Part shown: one piece after another, positions 53,785-63,065 of the stretch | Layout of the letters: each line of letters opens with the position of its first letter | Position numbering within the stretch: position 1 is the first letter of the stretch | From: Paenibacillus sp. 32O-W | GTDB lineage: Bacteria; Bacillota; Bacilli; Paenibacillales; NBRC-103111 | DNA: 64,000 bases | Assembly: GCF_007679495.1 (NCBI RefSeq) | Contig: NZ_VEGP01000004.1 | Coordinates: 62,001 to 126,000, forward strand | Direction: 5' to 3' | The notes under the pieces: generated by a model | Databases searched by the model: none | What the model saw: the letters and a program-made list of their open reading frames with translations, nothing else | What the model was told of the DNA's origin: nothing | Made by a program: the position numbers and the translations under genes

Positions 53785-55854
53785 TTACTTTACGGTAAAC
53801 GGCAGCGAATTCGTTTCAACAATGGCGATGGATTGGGAATCGATCAGCTTGATCCTGATGTCGAGACGGCCGGATTTGCCCAGCATATTGGCCGGTACGA
53901 CGGCTGTCATCGTTTGACGGTCCACGTACTTCGTTTCAAGCGCACCGCCATTTGCATATACCAGCGCCCCGGGGACGAAATTCTTCCCTTTAAGCTCGAT
54001 CGTTACCGACGCATCCTTGCTTGTATCGGCATAGGTTTCCGCAGGAAGCACCTGTTCCAGCTCCATCGGCCCGCGCCCAAGGATAAAGTTCGGATCGACG
54101 ATCTGGTCTTCGAAATCTTTATAGCCGTATCTGGCTCCGAACATAATGTCATACTGCAAATATTCGTAGATGCGCATTTCTTCCGCCCACTGTTCATCCC
54201 CCGCCTCGGGAAGCAGCGGTGTTTTTTCATATAGAGAGTACAGGAAGTCGGTATAATAGCTGCCTTCTTTCCCGGCTTTGTTCAGCACATAGGGACCGAG
54301 GAAGGACGAACTGATATACAGATCCTCCTTCTCATCAGACAGATAGTTGTCCCAGATCACGAAGGGAACGCTGTAGATTTTCTTGAAAAAGTCGGGATCG
54401 TTATCCTGCAAATAATTGCTTTCCCTATAGACTTTATAATCGTCGCCGAGCACAGGCAGATGGTCTCCGTAGAAGACGATGATCGTAGGCTCCCCGGAAG
54501 CCTCGAAATGCTCAACGAGCATCTTCAGCATGGCATCCGCTCCCGTTAATCCTTGAGCGTATGTTTCAAGCTTTCCTATGGAATCCTCCGAAAGATTGGC
54601 TCCCTTCACCTTAATCGTGTTGCCGCCGAATTTCCATGGTTCGTACGGATAATGATTCTCCATCGTATTGGCAAAAACGAAGGCCGGGCCCGGACTGGAT
54701 TCAATTTGTTCTATAACATTTTTGGCCACCTCGGTGTCGGCCAGGAACGGACCCTTGTATACCGGGTCAAAAAACTCGCTGCTGATATACTTCGAAAATC
54801 CGAAATTGCGGTACACCGTTTTGCTGTTGAAAAACCAATTGTGGAACGGATTGACCGAGGCGGTCGTATAGCCTTGTCTCTTAAGAATACTGGCCAGTGA
54901 GTCCACCGGATGATTAACATACTGAATGTAAGGAAGAGATCCTTGCTGCAGGAAACGCATAGTATTGCCCGTCAGCACCTCGAATTCCACATTGGCCGTT
55001 CCTCCGCCAAATTGCGGGGATCTCATCCAGCCCCCGGTATACTTCTCCTGGATAGAATGGAAGAAAGGAAGCGGATCTTCACTGAACTCTACATCCTTCA
55101 TGACCGTCGGATCCCAGAACGATTCGCTCAGCACGACGATAATATTGGGATCGACATCGCTTTGATCGGGTCTCCGGGGAATTTCCGCCACCAGAGATTC
55201 GATCTTTTCCTTATTATATCCTTCGGGTTCTTCAATCAAGATGAGATCGACATTTAATACGGTTGTCAGTAAAAGTCCGTTGGTCATATAATTGGAAGTC
55301 TGATCCCAAGGGATGGTTGAAATGTTAAACGCCTGCTTGACCGGGATCGGCTTGTCCGAATAAACGGAAGTAAAAAATAAAACCGAAAGCACGGCGAGAA
55401 CGATTTGGGTTTTCCATCGGAATCTCCCTTTAAAGTGCGGGATATGGTAGAGCATCGCATAGCTGCCTGCCAGGAAAATGACAATTCCCGAGATCATGCT
55501 GACACTAAAGAGGCTGTTGACATATTGGAGCACATCCTTCGTCTCGCTGCCGAGAAACACGTCCCATGGCAGGAGGGGGACACCCATTATCTTCAGTTTG
55601 ATTCCGCTTACGATGGCAATGACGATAAATAAGACGGAGGCCAGCCAATAGGCCCATCTGGTTCTTCCCGTCAATGCTGCCAGGATCAGAAGGGAGAAGA
55701 AGACGAAGAGATAATTCAAGACAAGCTCCATAGGATTGGTCGTGAGCCAGGACCAAACCGCTTCGATGCTTCCACGGCTGAAAAACTCGACGAACGCCAG
55801 AAGCCATAACGAGAGAATAACTATTGGATATAACGATTTTAACTGCTTGCCCAT
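53785..55854 (-). CDS. LTA synthase-like sulfatase-fold membrane protein, paralog 2
   Basis: A 689-residue protein with the same plan as the one at 36192-38336: five membrane segments (about 8-170), a catalytic domain with IVVLSESFWDPT, GGGTANVEFEVLTGNTMRF, FHNWFFNS and FYGDHLPVLGDDY, then a C-terminal beta domain (LKGKNFVPGALVYANGGAL). The two are clearly related over their whole length, including VPLLPWD and the YKVY segment. It likely transfers phosphoglycerol or a similar group outside the cell. A shared motif upstream (see 55893-55909) suggests common regulation. Confidence 0.9.
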   Translation of the reverse strand: MGKQLKSLYPIVILSLWLLAFVEFFSRGSIEAVWSWLTTNPMELVLNYLFVFFSLLILAALTGRTRWAYWLASVLFIVIAIVSGIKLKIMGVPLLPWDVFLGSETKDVLQYVNSLFSVSMISGIVIFLAGSYAMLYHIPHFKGRFRWKTQIVLAVLSVLFFTSVYSDKPIPVKQAFNISTIPWDQTSNYMTNGLLLTTVLNVDLILIEEPEGYNKEKIESLVAEIPRRPDQSDVDPNIIVVLSESFWDPTVMKDVEFSEDPLPFFHSIQEKYTGGWMRSPQFGGGTANVEFEVLTGNTMRFLQQGSLPYIQYVNHPVDSLASILKRQGYTTASVNPFHNWFFNSKTVYRNFGFSKYISSEFFDPVYKGPFLADTEVAKNVIEQIESSPGPAFVFANTMENHYPYEPWKFGGNTIKVKGANLSEDSIGKLETYAQGLTGADAMLKMLVEHFEASGEPTIIVFYGDHLPVLGDDYKVYRESNYLQDNDPDFFKKIYSVPFVIWDNYLSDEKEDLYISSSFLGPYVLNKAGKEGSYYTDFLYSLYEKTPLLPEAGDEQWAEEMRIYEYLQYDIMFGARYGYKDFEDQIVDPNFILGRGPMELEQVLPAETYADTSKDASVTIELKGKNFVPGALVYANGGALETKYVDRQTMTAVVPANMLGKSGRLDIRIKLIDSQSIAIVETNSLPFTVK

Positions 55855-55892
55855 TCCTATCGATCTCCCAATCTATTTGTTTAGATAAAAAA

Positions 55893-55909
55893 ATGTAAAG
55901 ATTTTGTAA
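55893..55909. promoter_or_regulatory. WalR/PhoP-like double half-site upstream of LTA paralog 2
   Basis: On the plus strand TGTAAAGATTTTGTAAG fits the WalR consensus TGTWAH-N5-TGTWAH at 11 of 12 positions. On the minus strand it reads as TTACA-N6-TTACA, a PhoP-like direct repeat. A TATAAT at about 55928-55923 (minus strand) lies upstream. Confidence 0.45.
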
Positions 55910-56150
55910 GCATACAAGTCATTATAACATGAGGTATGTATACCATTTCAATTCACTTATAAAGGAAAGTGTAAAAACAGGATAAAAGAGAGCGAGTAGA
56001 ATTCTTCCAGTTAATTCTCGTAGGTTTTATGCTAAAATAGAATGGATTTTTGATATAAATCATAACGTATGCAGGAGAATGGCGATTTGTGTCGAATACA
56101 GTGTATTTGGTCCTATATAAACACATAGAAAAATTGGAGGAAAAGTCAGA

Positions 56151-57215
56151 ATGAAAAAAGGGACAATTGTATTTATGCTGGTGGCTCTCGTATTAACCGT
56201 CGTTCTTGCGGGCTGCGGAAAGAAAGAGGAAGTTCAGCCGACGCCGTCCCCTGGCGGGCAGGAGAAGGAAGCGGCTCCGGTATCGGTTAGTATCGGATTA
56301 TTGAAGCTGACCAGTTCCGCACCTTTATTTATTGCAGTGGAGAAGGGGTTCTTCAAAGAGGAAAATATCGATGCCTCGTTAAAATGGTTTGATGCGGCAC
56401 AGCCGATCGCGGTCGCTACGGCTTCCGGAAGCGTAGACATCGGTGCAACGGGAATTACCGCAAGTTTGTATAATATGATTGCGGGCGGTCAGAAGCTGAC
56501 GATCGTAGCCGATAAAGGTAGAGAAGAGAAAGGCTATTCTTCCTCCGCTCTGTTGGTATCCAGCGATTCTCCTATTGCCGGCATCGCTGATTTGAAAGGC
56601 AAGAAAGTAGGTATTACCCAAACCGGTTCTACCTATCATTATATGATCGGCAGAATGCTGGAAAATCATGGCCTTACACTTGAAGACATTGAACTGACTC
56701 CGCTTAACAGCATTAAAGGATTAATGGACAGCTTGAAGAGCAAGCAGGTAGATGCCGTGCTGCTGAATGAGCCGAATATTTCCGCCGTACTTAAAGACGG
56801 TTATGGGAGAGTAGTTGCCCAGGTCGGAGACGAGATTCCTTACCAAACCTCCGGAATCTTCTACTCTCCGAAGTTTGCCGAGGATAAAGATGCGGCTGTA
56901 CGTTTTCTGAAGGCTTATGCCAAGGCTACCCGCTACTATTACGATGCGGTATTGGTGCAGCAGGATGGCAAAATCGTGCCGGGCGAAAATTATGATGAAG
57001 TAGTCAGCATTATTGCGAAGTATACGGACCAGCCGGAAGAGAACATTAAAGCAGGACTTCCGTATATGGATCCGGACGGCAGACTGCTTGCCGAAGATAT
57101 TCAGACGCAAATCGATTGGTATGCCAAGGAAAAGCTGATCGAAAAGAAGGTAGATTCCAGTACGATCGTTAATACGGAGATGCTGGAGCAAGCGTTAAAA
57201 GAATTAGGGAAGTGA
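56151..57215 (+). CDS. SsuA/TauA-type substrate-binding lipoprotein
   Basis: A 354-residue exported protein. The lipobox VLAGC is near residue 22 and a Pro-rich linker follows. The body is of the NMT1/SsuA/ThiY type (APLFIAVEKGFFKEENIDASLKWF, SGSVDIGATGITASLY, DLKGKKVGITQTGSTYHYMI, VDAVLLNEPNISA). It binds a small organic compound such as a sulfonate, taurine, nitrate or a pyrimidine precursor; the sequence does not decide. GGAGG precedes the ATG. It leads an operon of binding protein, ATPase and permease. Confidence 0.9.
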   Translation: MKKGTIVFMLVALVLTVVLAGCGKKEEVQPTPSPGGQEKEAAPVSVSIGLLKLTSSAPLFIAVEKGFFKEENIDASLKWFDAAQPIAVATASGSVDIGATGITASLYNMIAGGQKLTIVADKGREEKGYSSSALLVSSDSPIAGIADLKGKKVGITQTGSTYHYMIGRMLENHGLTLEDIELTPLNSIKGLMDSLKSKQVDAVLLNEPNISAVLKDGYGRVVAQVGDEIPYQTSGIFYSPKFAEDKDAAVRFLKAYAKATRYYYDAVLVQQDGKIVPGENYDEVVSIIAKYTDQPEENIKAGLPYMDPDGRLLAEDIQTQIDWYAKEKLIEKKVDSSTIVNTEMLEQALKELGK

Positions 57216-57220
57216 CCGCA

Positions 57221-57997
57221 ATGAGAGTCGTGATCGAGAATGTGGAGAAGAAATTTATAGACTCCAAGAAGAAAGAAGTAATCGCACTGCAAAATATTAA
57301 TTTTGCGATCGAAAAGCAGGAATTTGTTGTCCTCGTCGGCCCCAGCGGCTGCGGGAAATCAACGCTCCTGAACATTGTCGGGGGTCTGCTGTCTCCAAGC
57401 TCGGGTTCCGTCTATTTCGAAGGGATAGAGAACAATAAAGAGCCGAGCCTTGGCATAGTATTTCAGGAAATAGCCCTTCTGCCTTGGCGGACGGTGTATG
57501 AGAATGTTATATACGGCCTTGAGGAGAGAGGGGTCAGCAAGAAGGAGCAGCAGGAGAAGGGCCGGCATTACATCGATATGGTCGGTTTGACCGGATTCGA
57601 GTCCGCCTATCCGAAGCAGCTCTCGGGAGGAATGAAGCAGCGGGCAGGAATCGCCCGGGCGCTTGCCATCGAGCCCGATCTGCTGCTGATGGACGAGCCC
57701 TTCTCCGCACTGGATGCCCAGACCCGTACGCTCATGCAGGAGGAGCTGCTGACGATCTGGAACCGGACGAAGCTAAGCACACTGTATGTCACGCATAACA
57801 TTCAGGAAGCGGTCTATCTTGCAGACCGTGTTGTCGTTCTCTCGAGGCATCCGGGCAGAATTAAAGAAATCATTCATATCGACTTGCCGAAAATGGGCAG
57901 GGATCAGGAGCAACACCGGAACCGGTTCGAGCATTATGCCGATCAGATCTGGCAATTGATCCGCCATGATGCCCAGGAAGCGTTGAAGGAGGGGTAG
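57221..57997 (+). CDS. SsuB/TauB-type ABC ATPase
   Basis: A 258-residue ATPase. Walker A GPSGCGKST, signature LSGGMKQRAGIARAL and Walker B LLLMDEPFSALD are intact, and VFQEIALLPWRTVYENV is the Q-loop region typical of SsuB/TauB. I take ATG 57221; a GTG at 57212 that overlaps the previous stop is possible. It powers the downstream permease. Confidence 0.93.
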   Translation: MRVVIENVEKKFIDSKKKEVIALQNINFAIEKQEFVVLVGPSGCGKSTLLNIVGGLLSPSSGSVYFEGIENNKEPSLGIVFQEIALLPWRTVYENVIYGLEERGVSKKEQQEKGRHYIDMVGLTGFESAYPKQLSGGMKQRAGIARALAIEPDLLLMDEPFSALDAQTRTLMQEELLTIWNRTKLSTLYVTHNIQEAVYLADRVVVLSRHPGRIKEIIHIDLPKMGRDQEQHRNRFEHYADQIWQLIRHDAQEALKEG

Positions 57998-58003
57998 GGA
58001 GCG

Positions 58004-58798
58004 ATGAAGCAGGAATCCAGACAATATATTAAAAACCGTGTAGCCTTCCTCGATCAGAAAATCCCTGCATACGCTTCTGCAATCGGTGTAGTAGGCTTGC
58101 TTGTTCTGTGGGAGATCATCTGCCAGCTAGGGCTCGTCTCGCCGGTAGCTCTTCCGGCTCCGTCCGCCATCGTCATGGCAGGCTGGGAGCTGTTGACGAG
58201 CGGTGATCTTCACAAAAATCTGCTGGCCAGCATGTTTCGAATCGGGACCGGGTATGCGATCGGCTCGATTATCGGAATTACGGTCGGGCTGCTGCTCGGC
58301 TTCTCCAAATGGGCGGACGCCATTATTTCGCCGGTCGTCTACTCGATTTATCCGATTCCGAAGATTGCTCTTCTGCCGCTGATCATTCTGTGGTTCGGAA
58401 TCGGCGAGCTGCCTAAGGTATCGATTATCGCACTGGGCGTATTCTTCCCGGTAGTGATCAATACTTTCTCCGGGGTCAAGAACGTCGACCCTATTCTGAT
58501 CAAGGCAGCGGTAACCTTCGGCTCCAATCACTTTAACGTCATTCGAAAAGTGATTCTCCCGGGCTCTCTGCCGATGATCTTCGCCGGATTGAAGCTGTCC
58601 GCCGGTACCTCTCTGCTGCTGTTGGTGGCTGCGGAGATGATAGCGGCTCAGCAAGGGTTGGGATCGATGATTAACCATTACGGGAATCTGATGTTGACCA
58701 CCAAACTAATGGTGGGTGTGGTTATTCTTTCTCTGCTAGGAGTTATTTTTAACCGCAGCCTGCAGTGGGTGGAGCGGAAGCTTCTTCCTTGGAAATAA
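58004..58798 (+). CDS. SsuC/TauC-type ABC permease
   Basis: A 264-residue permease with about six membrane segments. The family blocks PLLILWFGIGELPKV, ALGVFFPVVINTFSGV and the coupling segment KVILPGSLPMIFAGLKLSAG are clear. GGAGGGGTAGGGAGCG precedes the ATG. It starts 6 bases after the ATPase and ends the operon at a terminator. Confidence 0.92.
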   Translation: MKQESRQYIKNRVAFLDQKIPAYASAIGVVGLLVLWEIICQLGLVSPVALPAPSAIVMAGWELLTSGDLHKNLLASMFRIGTGYAIGSIIGITVGLLLGFSKWADAIISPVVYSIYPIPKIALLPLIILWFGIGELPKVSIIALGVFFPVVINTFSGVKNVDPILIKAAVTFGSNHFNVIRKVILPGSLPMIFAGLKLSAGTSLLLLVAAEMIAAQQGLGSMINHYGNLMLTTKLMVGVVILSLLGVIFNRSLQWVERKLLPWK

Positions 58799-58829
58799 TC
58801 TCGATCGTATATATTGTGTATAGTATTTT

Positions 58830-58873
58830 AACCGGTTCGTTCACCGTTTAATCCGTGAACGGCCGGTTTTTTC
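58830..58873 (+). terminator. Terminator after the SsuABC-type operon
   Basis: AACCGGTTCGTTCAC pairs with GTGAACGGCCGGTT, followed by TTTTCTT. Confidence 0.88.
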
Positions 58874-58977
58874 TTATGTTTTGGAGCAAGCGGGCGCTTG
58901 ATCTGGCAGCAGCCTACCCTGTTTTTCCCTGAGTTATGGGGGAGCAAGACATGTTACAATGGCATTGGTGATCTATT

Positions 58978-59859
58978 ATGATTTATGAACCTATGATTCC
59001 GATACGACAAGATAAGCCGTTCGATGATCCGGCCTATTTATTCGAGCCGAAGGTGGAAGGCCACCGGGTGCTGCTGGTGCATCAGAACGGGATAACGCGG
59101 CTATTCACCCGTCACGGGCATGAAATCACACACCGCTATCCCGAGCTTGTGCGGGTTCCGGTGAACGAGGATGTTGTGCTCGACGGGGAAGCGGCCTTTA
59201 TAGATCCTGCGACAGGGAAGCTGGAGCCGGCTCTGGCTAAGGAAAGAATCCGATTGAATAAGCGGAAGCAGATTTATGACGCCCAGAGACTTGTACCGGC
59301 GCGTTTTTTTGTATTTGATATTTTGCAGCGGGGTGGAGAAGACTTGCGTCCTCTGCCTTTGGCCGAAAGAAAAAGGCATTTGGAGGAAGCCATCACGGAT
59401 AACGATTATTTTTACAAGATGAAGTATGTGGAGGGCTGTGGCAGAGCCTTATTTCAAGCTGCGCTTGAACGTGGTGCGGCTGCAGGGGTAGTCGCCAAGC
59501 GTATAGACAGCCCTTATATAGCGGGGTTATCTCCCGAGTGGCGCCAAATACCCTGTTATCGGACAGAAAAGGTATATGTGACCGGATATTGCAAACGGGG
59601 CTCCGGCTGGTTGATAGGGGTTCAAGCAGACAACGGGGAAATCAAGCCTGCCGGGCTGGTCGGTTCCGACGTAATCATGCCTGACCGGATCTGGTTTGTT
59701 AAAGCCGCCGCCAAACAATACTCGGGCGAAGATCATCATTATGTCTACCTGAAGCCCGGCATAGAAGCGGAGCTAACCTTCCAGGGCTGGACGAAGGAAG
59801 GAAAGGTGCGGAAGCCCGTCTGTTTGAATAAACCAGCAGCGCTGCGGCTGCATGCATAA
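58978..59859 (+). CDS. ATP-dependent DNA ligase-like protein with altered motifs
   Basis: A 293-residue protein shaped like the adenylation plus OB-fold part of bacterial ATP-dependent ligases (LigC/LigD type). Motif I, usually KxDG, reads KVEG with the lysine at residue 25. Motif III (LDGEA) and IIIa (FFVFDIL) are normal. Motif IV reads AAGVVAKRIDSPY rather than EG(I/L)VAKR. The motif V region WRQIPCYRTEKVYVTGY lacks the usual KxK lysines. Activity as a ligase is therefore doubtful, although the fold seems complete. The ribosome site is weak; TACAAT lies 25 bases before the ATG. No Ku gene is in the window. Confidence 0.8.
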   Translation: MIYEPMIPIRQDKPFDDPAYLFEPKVEGHRVLLVHQNGITRLFTRHGHEITHRYPELVRVPVNEDVVLDGEAAFIDPATGKLEPALAKERIRLNKRKQIYDAQRLVPARFFVFDILQRGGEDLRPLPLAERKRHLEEAITDNDYFYKMKYVEGCGRALFQAALERGAAAGVVAKRIDSPYIAGLSPEWRQIPCYRTEKVYVTGYCKRGSGWLIGVQADNGEIKPAGLVGSDVIMPDRIWFVKAAAKQYSGEDHHYVYLKPGIEAELTFQGWTKEGKVRKPVCLNKPAALRLHA

Positions 59860-59962
59860 TTCTGTATAGGGAAGGCCGGCCGCTAACTGCGGAAGCTCTT
59901 TCTCTTGCATAGCTTCTTCCTATCGGCAATAATAGAAGGGGTAGGAGTAAAGAACGAAAGAG

Positions 59963-60685
59963 TTGAACCCAGTGGAAATCAGTAAAATTGCCCATCGTAA
60001 AATATATGAGGAAATTGCCGAGCAAATCAAAAAACAAATTATCGACGGCGGGCTTCCTCCGGGCACCAAGCTTCCCTCGACGCGAGAATTGTCTGAAAGT
60101 TATCAGGTCGGAAGATCCACGGTGCGGGAAGCGCTGAGCGCATTGAAAGCTATGGGATTGGTTGATATCCGGCAGGGGGAAGGAAGCTATGTGCGCAGTC
60201 TGGAATCCGAAGATTTATCGATGCCGGATCTGGAGTCGCTCCTGTTGAGCAGGAAGACGGTGCTCGAGCTGCTGGAGGCCCGGCAATCCCTAGAAATCTC
60301 CAATGCGGGATTGGCTGCGTCGAAACGAACGGAAGAAGATTTGCAAGCCTTCGAGTCCATTCTGTCGGCTATGGAGAAGAATATCGGAAATGAAGAGGAA
60401 GGCGAGAAGTACGACCTGCAATTTCATATGACGCTCGCCCGGGCAACGCATAATTCGATTATGGTGCGTCTCTTGGAGACCATATCCTCCCAGGTCGAGA
60501 TGGCGATCCGGGGTACGCGAAGACTGGAGCTGTATTCGAAAACTCCCGCTTCCCGCCGCTTATGGATGGAGCATAAAGATATCTTCGAAGCGGTAAAGAA
60601 GAAGGACCCCGGTCTCGCCCAGGAAAAAATGAGAATTCATCTTTACCATGTCGAGCAAGTGCTGATCCGCCACCTGAAGCCTTGA
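59963..60685 (+). CDS. lutR: FadR-type GntR regulator of lactate utilization
   Basis: A 240-residue regulator. The winged helix covers residues 10-80 (KLPSTRELSESYQVGRSTVREALSALKAMGLVDIRQGEGSYV), followed by a helical FadR/FCD domain with metal-binding His residues in FHMTLARATHN and IHLYHVEQ. It is very like B. subtilis LutR. It lies upstream of lutABC on the same strand. The start is TTG 59963 or GTG 59972; the ribosome site is weak. It should repress lutABC in the absence of L-lactate. Confidence 0.87.
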   Translation: MNPVEISKIAHRKIYEEIAEQIKKQIIDGGLPPGTKLPSTRELSESYQVGRSTVREALSALKAMGLVDIRQGEGSYVRSLESEDLSMPDLESLLLSRKTVLELLEARQSLEISNAGLAASKRTEEDLQAFESILSAMEKNIGNEEEGEKYDLQFHMTLARATHNSIMVRLLETISSQVEMAIRGTRRLELYSKTPASRRLWMEHKDIFEAVKKKDPGLAQEKMRIHLYHVEQVLIRHLKP

Positions 60686-60738
60686 TTTTAGGGGACGGAT
60701 CTTTTTTCTTTAAAAAAAGACTTTAAAAATTCCAACTT

Positions 60739-60761
60739 ATCTGATAACCTGATAACCAGAT
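60739..60761. promoter_or_regulatory. Candidate LutR operator before lutA
   Basis: ATCTGATAACC, TGATAACC and AGAT form outer inverted ends (ATCTG...CAGAT) around an 8-base direct repeat of CTGATAAC. It lies 47 bases before the lutA ATG, where a FadR-type repressor would block transcription. Confidence 0.5.
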
Positions 60762-60807
60762 AGCTATTTTTCGGTCATATCATTTTAAACAGAAGGAGTC
60801 CCTGCTG

Positions 60808-61539
60808 ATGAGAGTATCGTTATTTATAACTTGTTTGGCTGATCAGCTCTATCCCCAGGTCGGTGAAAGCGTTGTCCGCTTGCTGAACCGGTACGGCTGT
60901 GAAGTGGATTTTCCCGAGGGCCAGACCTGCTGCGGACAGCCGGCCTTTAACAGCGGTTATCAGGAGGAAACGAGGGAAGTCGCCCGATCGATGATCCGGG
61001 CTTTTGAGAAGAGCGATTATGTCGTTTCCCCGTCGGGCTCCTGCACGGGAATGATTCATCATTTTTACCCTTATCTGTTTCAGGAAGAGCCTGAATGGCT
61101 GGCTAAAGCGGAAGCGCTTGCAAAGAAAACATACGAGTTTTCACAGTTTTTGGTCCATGTTCTGGGCGTTACGGATCTGGAGGCGGAATTTCCGGCCAAA
61201 GTAACTTATCATCCGTCCTGCCATGCGATGAGATTGCTTGGTGTAAGGAATGAGCCGATTGAACTGCTAAAGCATGTTCGAGGCTTGGAATATGCAGATC
61301 TCCCCTACAAGGAGGATTGCTGCGGATTCGGCGGTACCTTCGCGGTCAAGATGGCGGACATGTCGGAAGCGATGGTTTGCGAGAAGGCGGCCAATGTCTG
61401 CTCAACGCAAGCGGAGGTGCTGGTCGGAACCGATATGGGCTGTTTAATGAATATTGGTGGACGCTTGCAGAAAGAGGGCAAGCCCGTCCGGGTCATGCAT
61501 TTGGCCGAATTGCTGGAGGAAGGAGTGAAGCGTAAATGA
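60808..61539 (+). CDS. lutA: Lactate utilization protein A
   Basis: A 243-residue protein with two cysteine-rich CCG domains: CCGQPAFNSGY and SPSGSCTGM in the first, YHPSCHAMR and CCGFGGTFAVK in the second. With LutB and LutC it forms the iron-sulfur complex that oxidises L-lactate to pyruvate. AGAAGGAG precedes the ATG, and it overlaps lutB by 4 bases (ATGA). Confidence 0.95.
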   Translation: MRVSLFITCLADQLYPQVGESVVRLLNRYGCEVDFPEGQTCCGQPAFNSGYQEETREVARSMIRAFEKSDYVVSPSGSCTGMIHHFYPYLFQEEPEWLAKAEALAKKTYEFSQFLVHVLGVTDLEAEFPAKVTYHPSCHAMRLLGVRNEPIELLKHVRGLEYADLPYKEDCCGFGGTFAVKMADMSEAMVCEKAANVCSTQAEVLVGTDMGCLMNIGGRLQKEGKPVRVMHLAELLEEGVKRK

Positions 61540-63065
61540 GCGGGCACGGAAATCAAGCGGAGATGATGCAGGAGGAGCCGATTGGCTCCGGTCTTAAGAG
61601 AAGAACGGAGGAGGCATTGAATAACCCGTTCTTGCGCAAAGCGGTTGCTTTCACCACCGACAAGCTGCGCAGCGGTCGTCTTCAGGCAATGGAGGATTTC
61701 GGCAGCTGGGAGGAGTGGCGGGAACGGGGAAGGGCCATCCGGGAGCATACTATCCGTCATCTGGATTTTTATTTAAACCAGTTTGCGGAAAACGTCGTTA
61801 AGGCCGGCGGTCATGTTCACTTCTGCCGGGAAGCCGGAGAGGCGGTTAATACCTTCTTGGATATTGCCAAACGGCATAATACGAAGCTTGTAGCTAAAGG
61901 CAAGTCCATGGTGTCTGAGGAAATCCATCTGAACCGGCATCTCAATGAGGAAGGGATCGAGGCCATTGAAACAGACTTGGGCGAGTATATTCTCCAGTTG
62001 GCCAAAGAGACGCCTTCTCACTTGATTATTCCGGCCATCCATAAAAACAAGGAACAAATCGCCGATTTATTCACGGAAGATTCCGGGGAACAGATGGCGC
62101 CGGAGACGTCCACTCTCGCCGCTTATGCGAGACAAAAGCTGCGGCAATATTTTCTTGAAGCCGGGATTGGTCTCACGGGCTGCAACTTCGGGGTTGCAGA
62201 GTCCGGCTCGATTACTCTCGTATCCAACGAGGGCAATGGGCGAATGGTCTCGACGATACCGAAGGTCCATGTCGTCATTATGGGTATGGAACGGCTCGTG
62301 CCAACGTTCGAGGATTTGGAGGTCGTGCTTAACCTGCTGGCACGGAGCGCCACCGGACAGAAGCTGACCGTTTACACATCCTTGTTGACGGGGCCGAGAG
62401 GCGCGGAGGATCTGGACGGTCCGGAGGAGCTTCACGTTATCGTCCTGGATAACGGGCGGTCGGCGCAGTTAGGAGACCCTATCTTCCAGGAGGTACTCCA
62501 TTGTATCCGCTGTGCGGCCTGTCTCAATGTATGTCCGGTTTACCGGCATATCGGAGGACACACGTACGGATCGGTATACAGCGGTCCGATTGGCGCGGTG
62601 TTAACTCCTCTGCTGAAGCAGGATATGAAGGAGGCGGGGCAGTTAGCCTATGCTTCCAGCCTGTGCGGAGCATGCTATGAAGCTTGTCCGGTCAAAATCC
62701 CGCTGCATGACATGCTCGTTCATCTGCGCTATCGCAAGGTTAGGCTTAAGATGACTTCTTTGCCGGAAAGGCTGGCCTTCCGAACGTTTCAAACCGCGTT
62801 CGGAAATGTGAAAGTGTACCGGATGGCGACTAAAGCCGCTTATTATTTGCAAAAGCCTTTCGGACAGAACGGCATGATTCGCCGCGGCCCCGGACCGCTG
62901 GCCGGATGGACGAAATCCCGGTTCTTTCCAATGAAACCCAGGCTGTCTTTCAGGGATAGATGGCAGACGCTGCAGAACGAGCTGAAGAGCTCGGACAGGA
63001 AGAAAGGGCAGGCCGCGGAACAGGATCAAAGCCATAATGGCAAGGGCGAGAGGGGGACATACTAA
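61536..63065 (+). CDS. lutB: Lactate utilization protein B
   Basis: A 509-residue iron-sulfur protein. The N-terminal LUD domain (about 50-300) contains GITGCNFGVAESGSI-like GLTGCNFGVAESGSITL. Two [4Fe-4S] clusters are bound by CIRCAACLNVCPVYRHIGG and CGACYEACPVKIPLHDM. A basic C-terminal tail follows. Start overlaps the end of lutA; its stop overlaps the start of lutC by one base. Confidence 0.95.
   Translation: MSGHGNQAEMMQEEPIGSGLKRRTEEALNNPFLRKAVAFTTDKLRSGRLQAMEDFGSWEEWRERGRAIREHTIRHLDFYLNQFAENVVKAGGHVHFCREAGEAVNTFLDIAKRHNTKLVAKGKSMVSEEIHLNRHLNEEGIEAIETDLGEYILQLAKETPSHLIIPAIHKNKEQIADLFTEDSGEQMAPETSTLAAYARQKLRQYFLEAGIGLTGCNFGVAESGSITLVSNEGNGRMVSTIPKVHVVIMGMERLVPTFEDLEVVLNLLARSATGQKLTVYTSLLTGPRGAEDLDGPEELHVIVLDNGRSAQLGDPIFQEVLHCIRCAACLNVCPVYRHIGGHTYGSVYSGPIGAVLTPLLKQDMKEAGQLAYASSLCGACYEACPVKIPLHDMLVHLRYRKVRLKMTSLPERLAFRTFQTAFGNVKVYRMATKAAYYLQKPFGQNGMIRRGPGPLAGWTKSRFFPMKPRLSFRDRWQTLQNELKSSDRKKGQAAEQDQSHNGKGERGTY

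Noticed and set aside
53542-54234. A 230-codon plus-strand frame running from the DUF1854 gene into LTA paralog 2
   Set aside because: It crosses a strong bidirectional terminator and is antisense to the conserved C-terminal domain of the LTA-synthase-like protein.
56041-56150. Possible S-box or other sulfur riboswitch before the SsuABC-type operon
   Set aside because: None of the conserved SAM riboswitch blocks is present in the leader.
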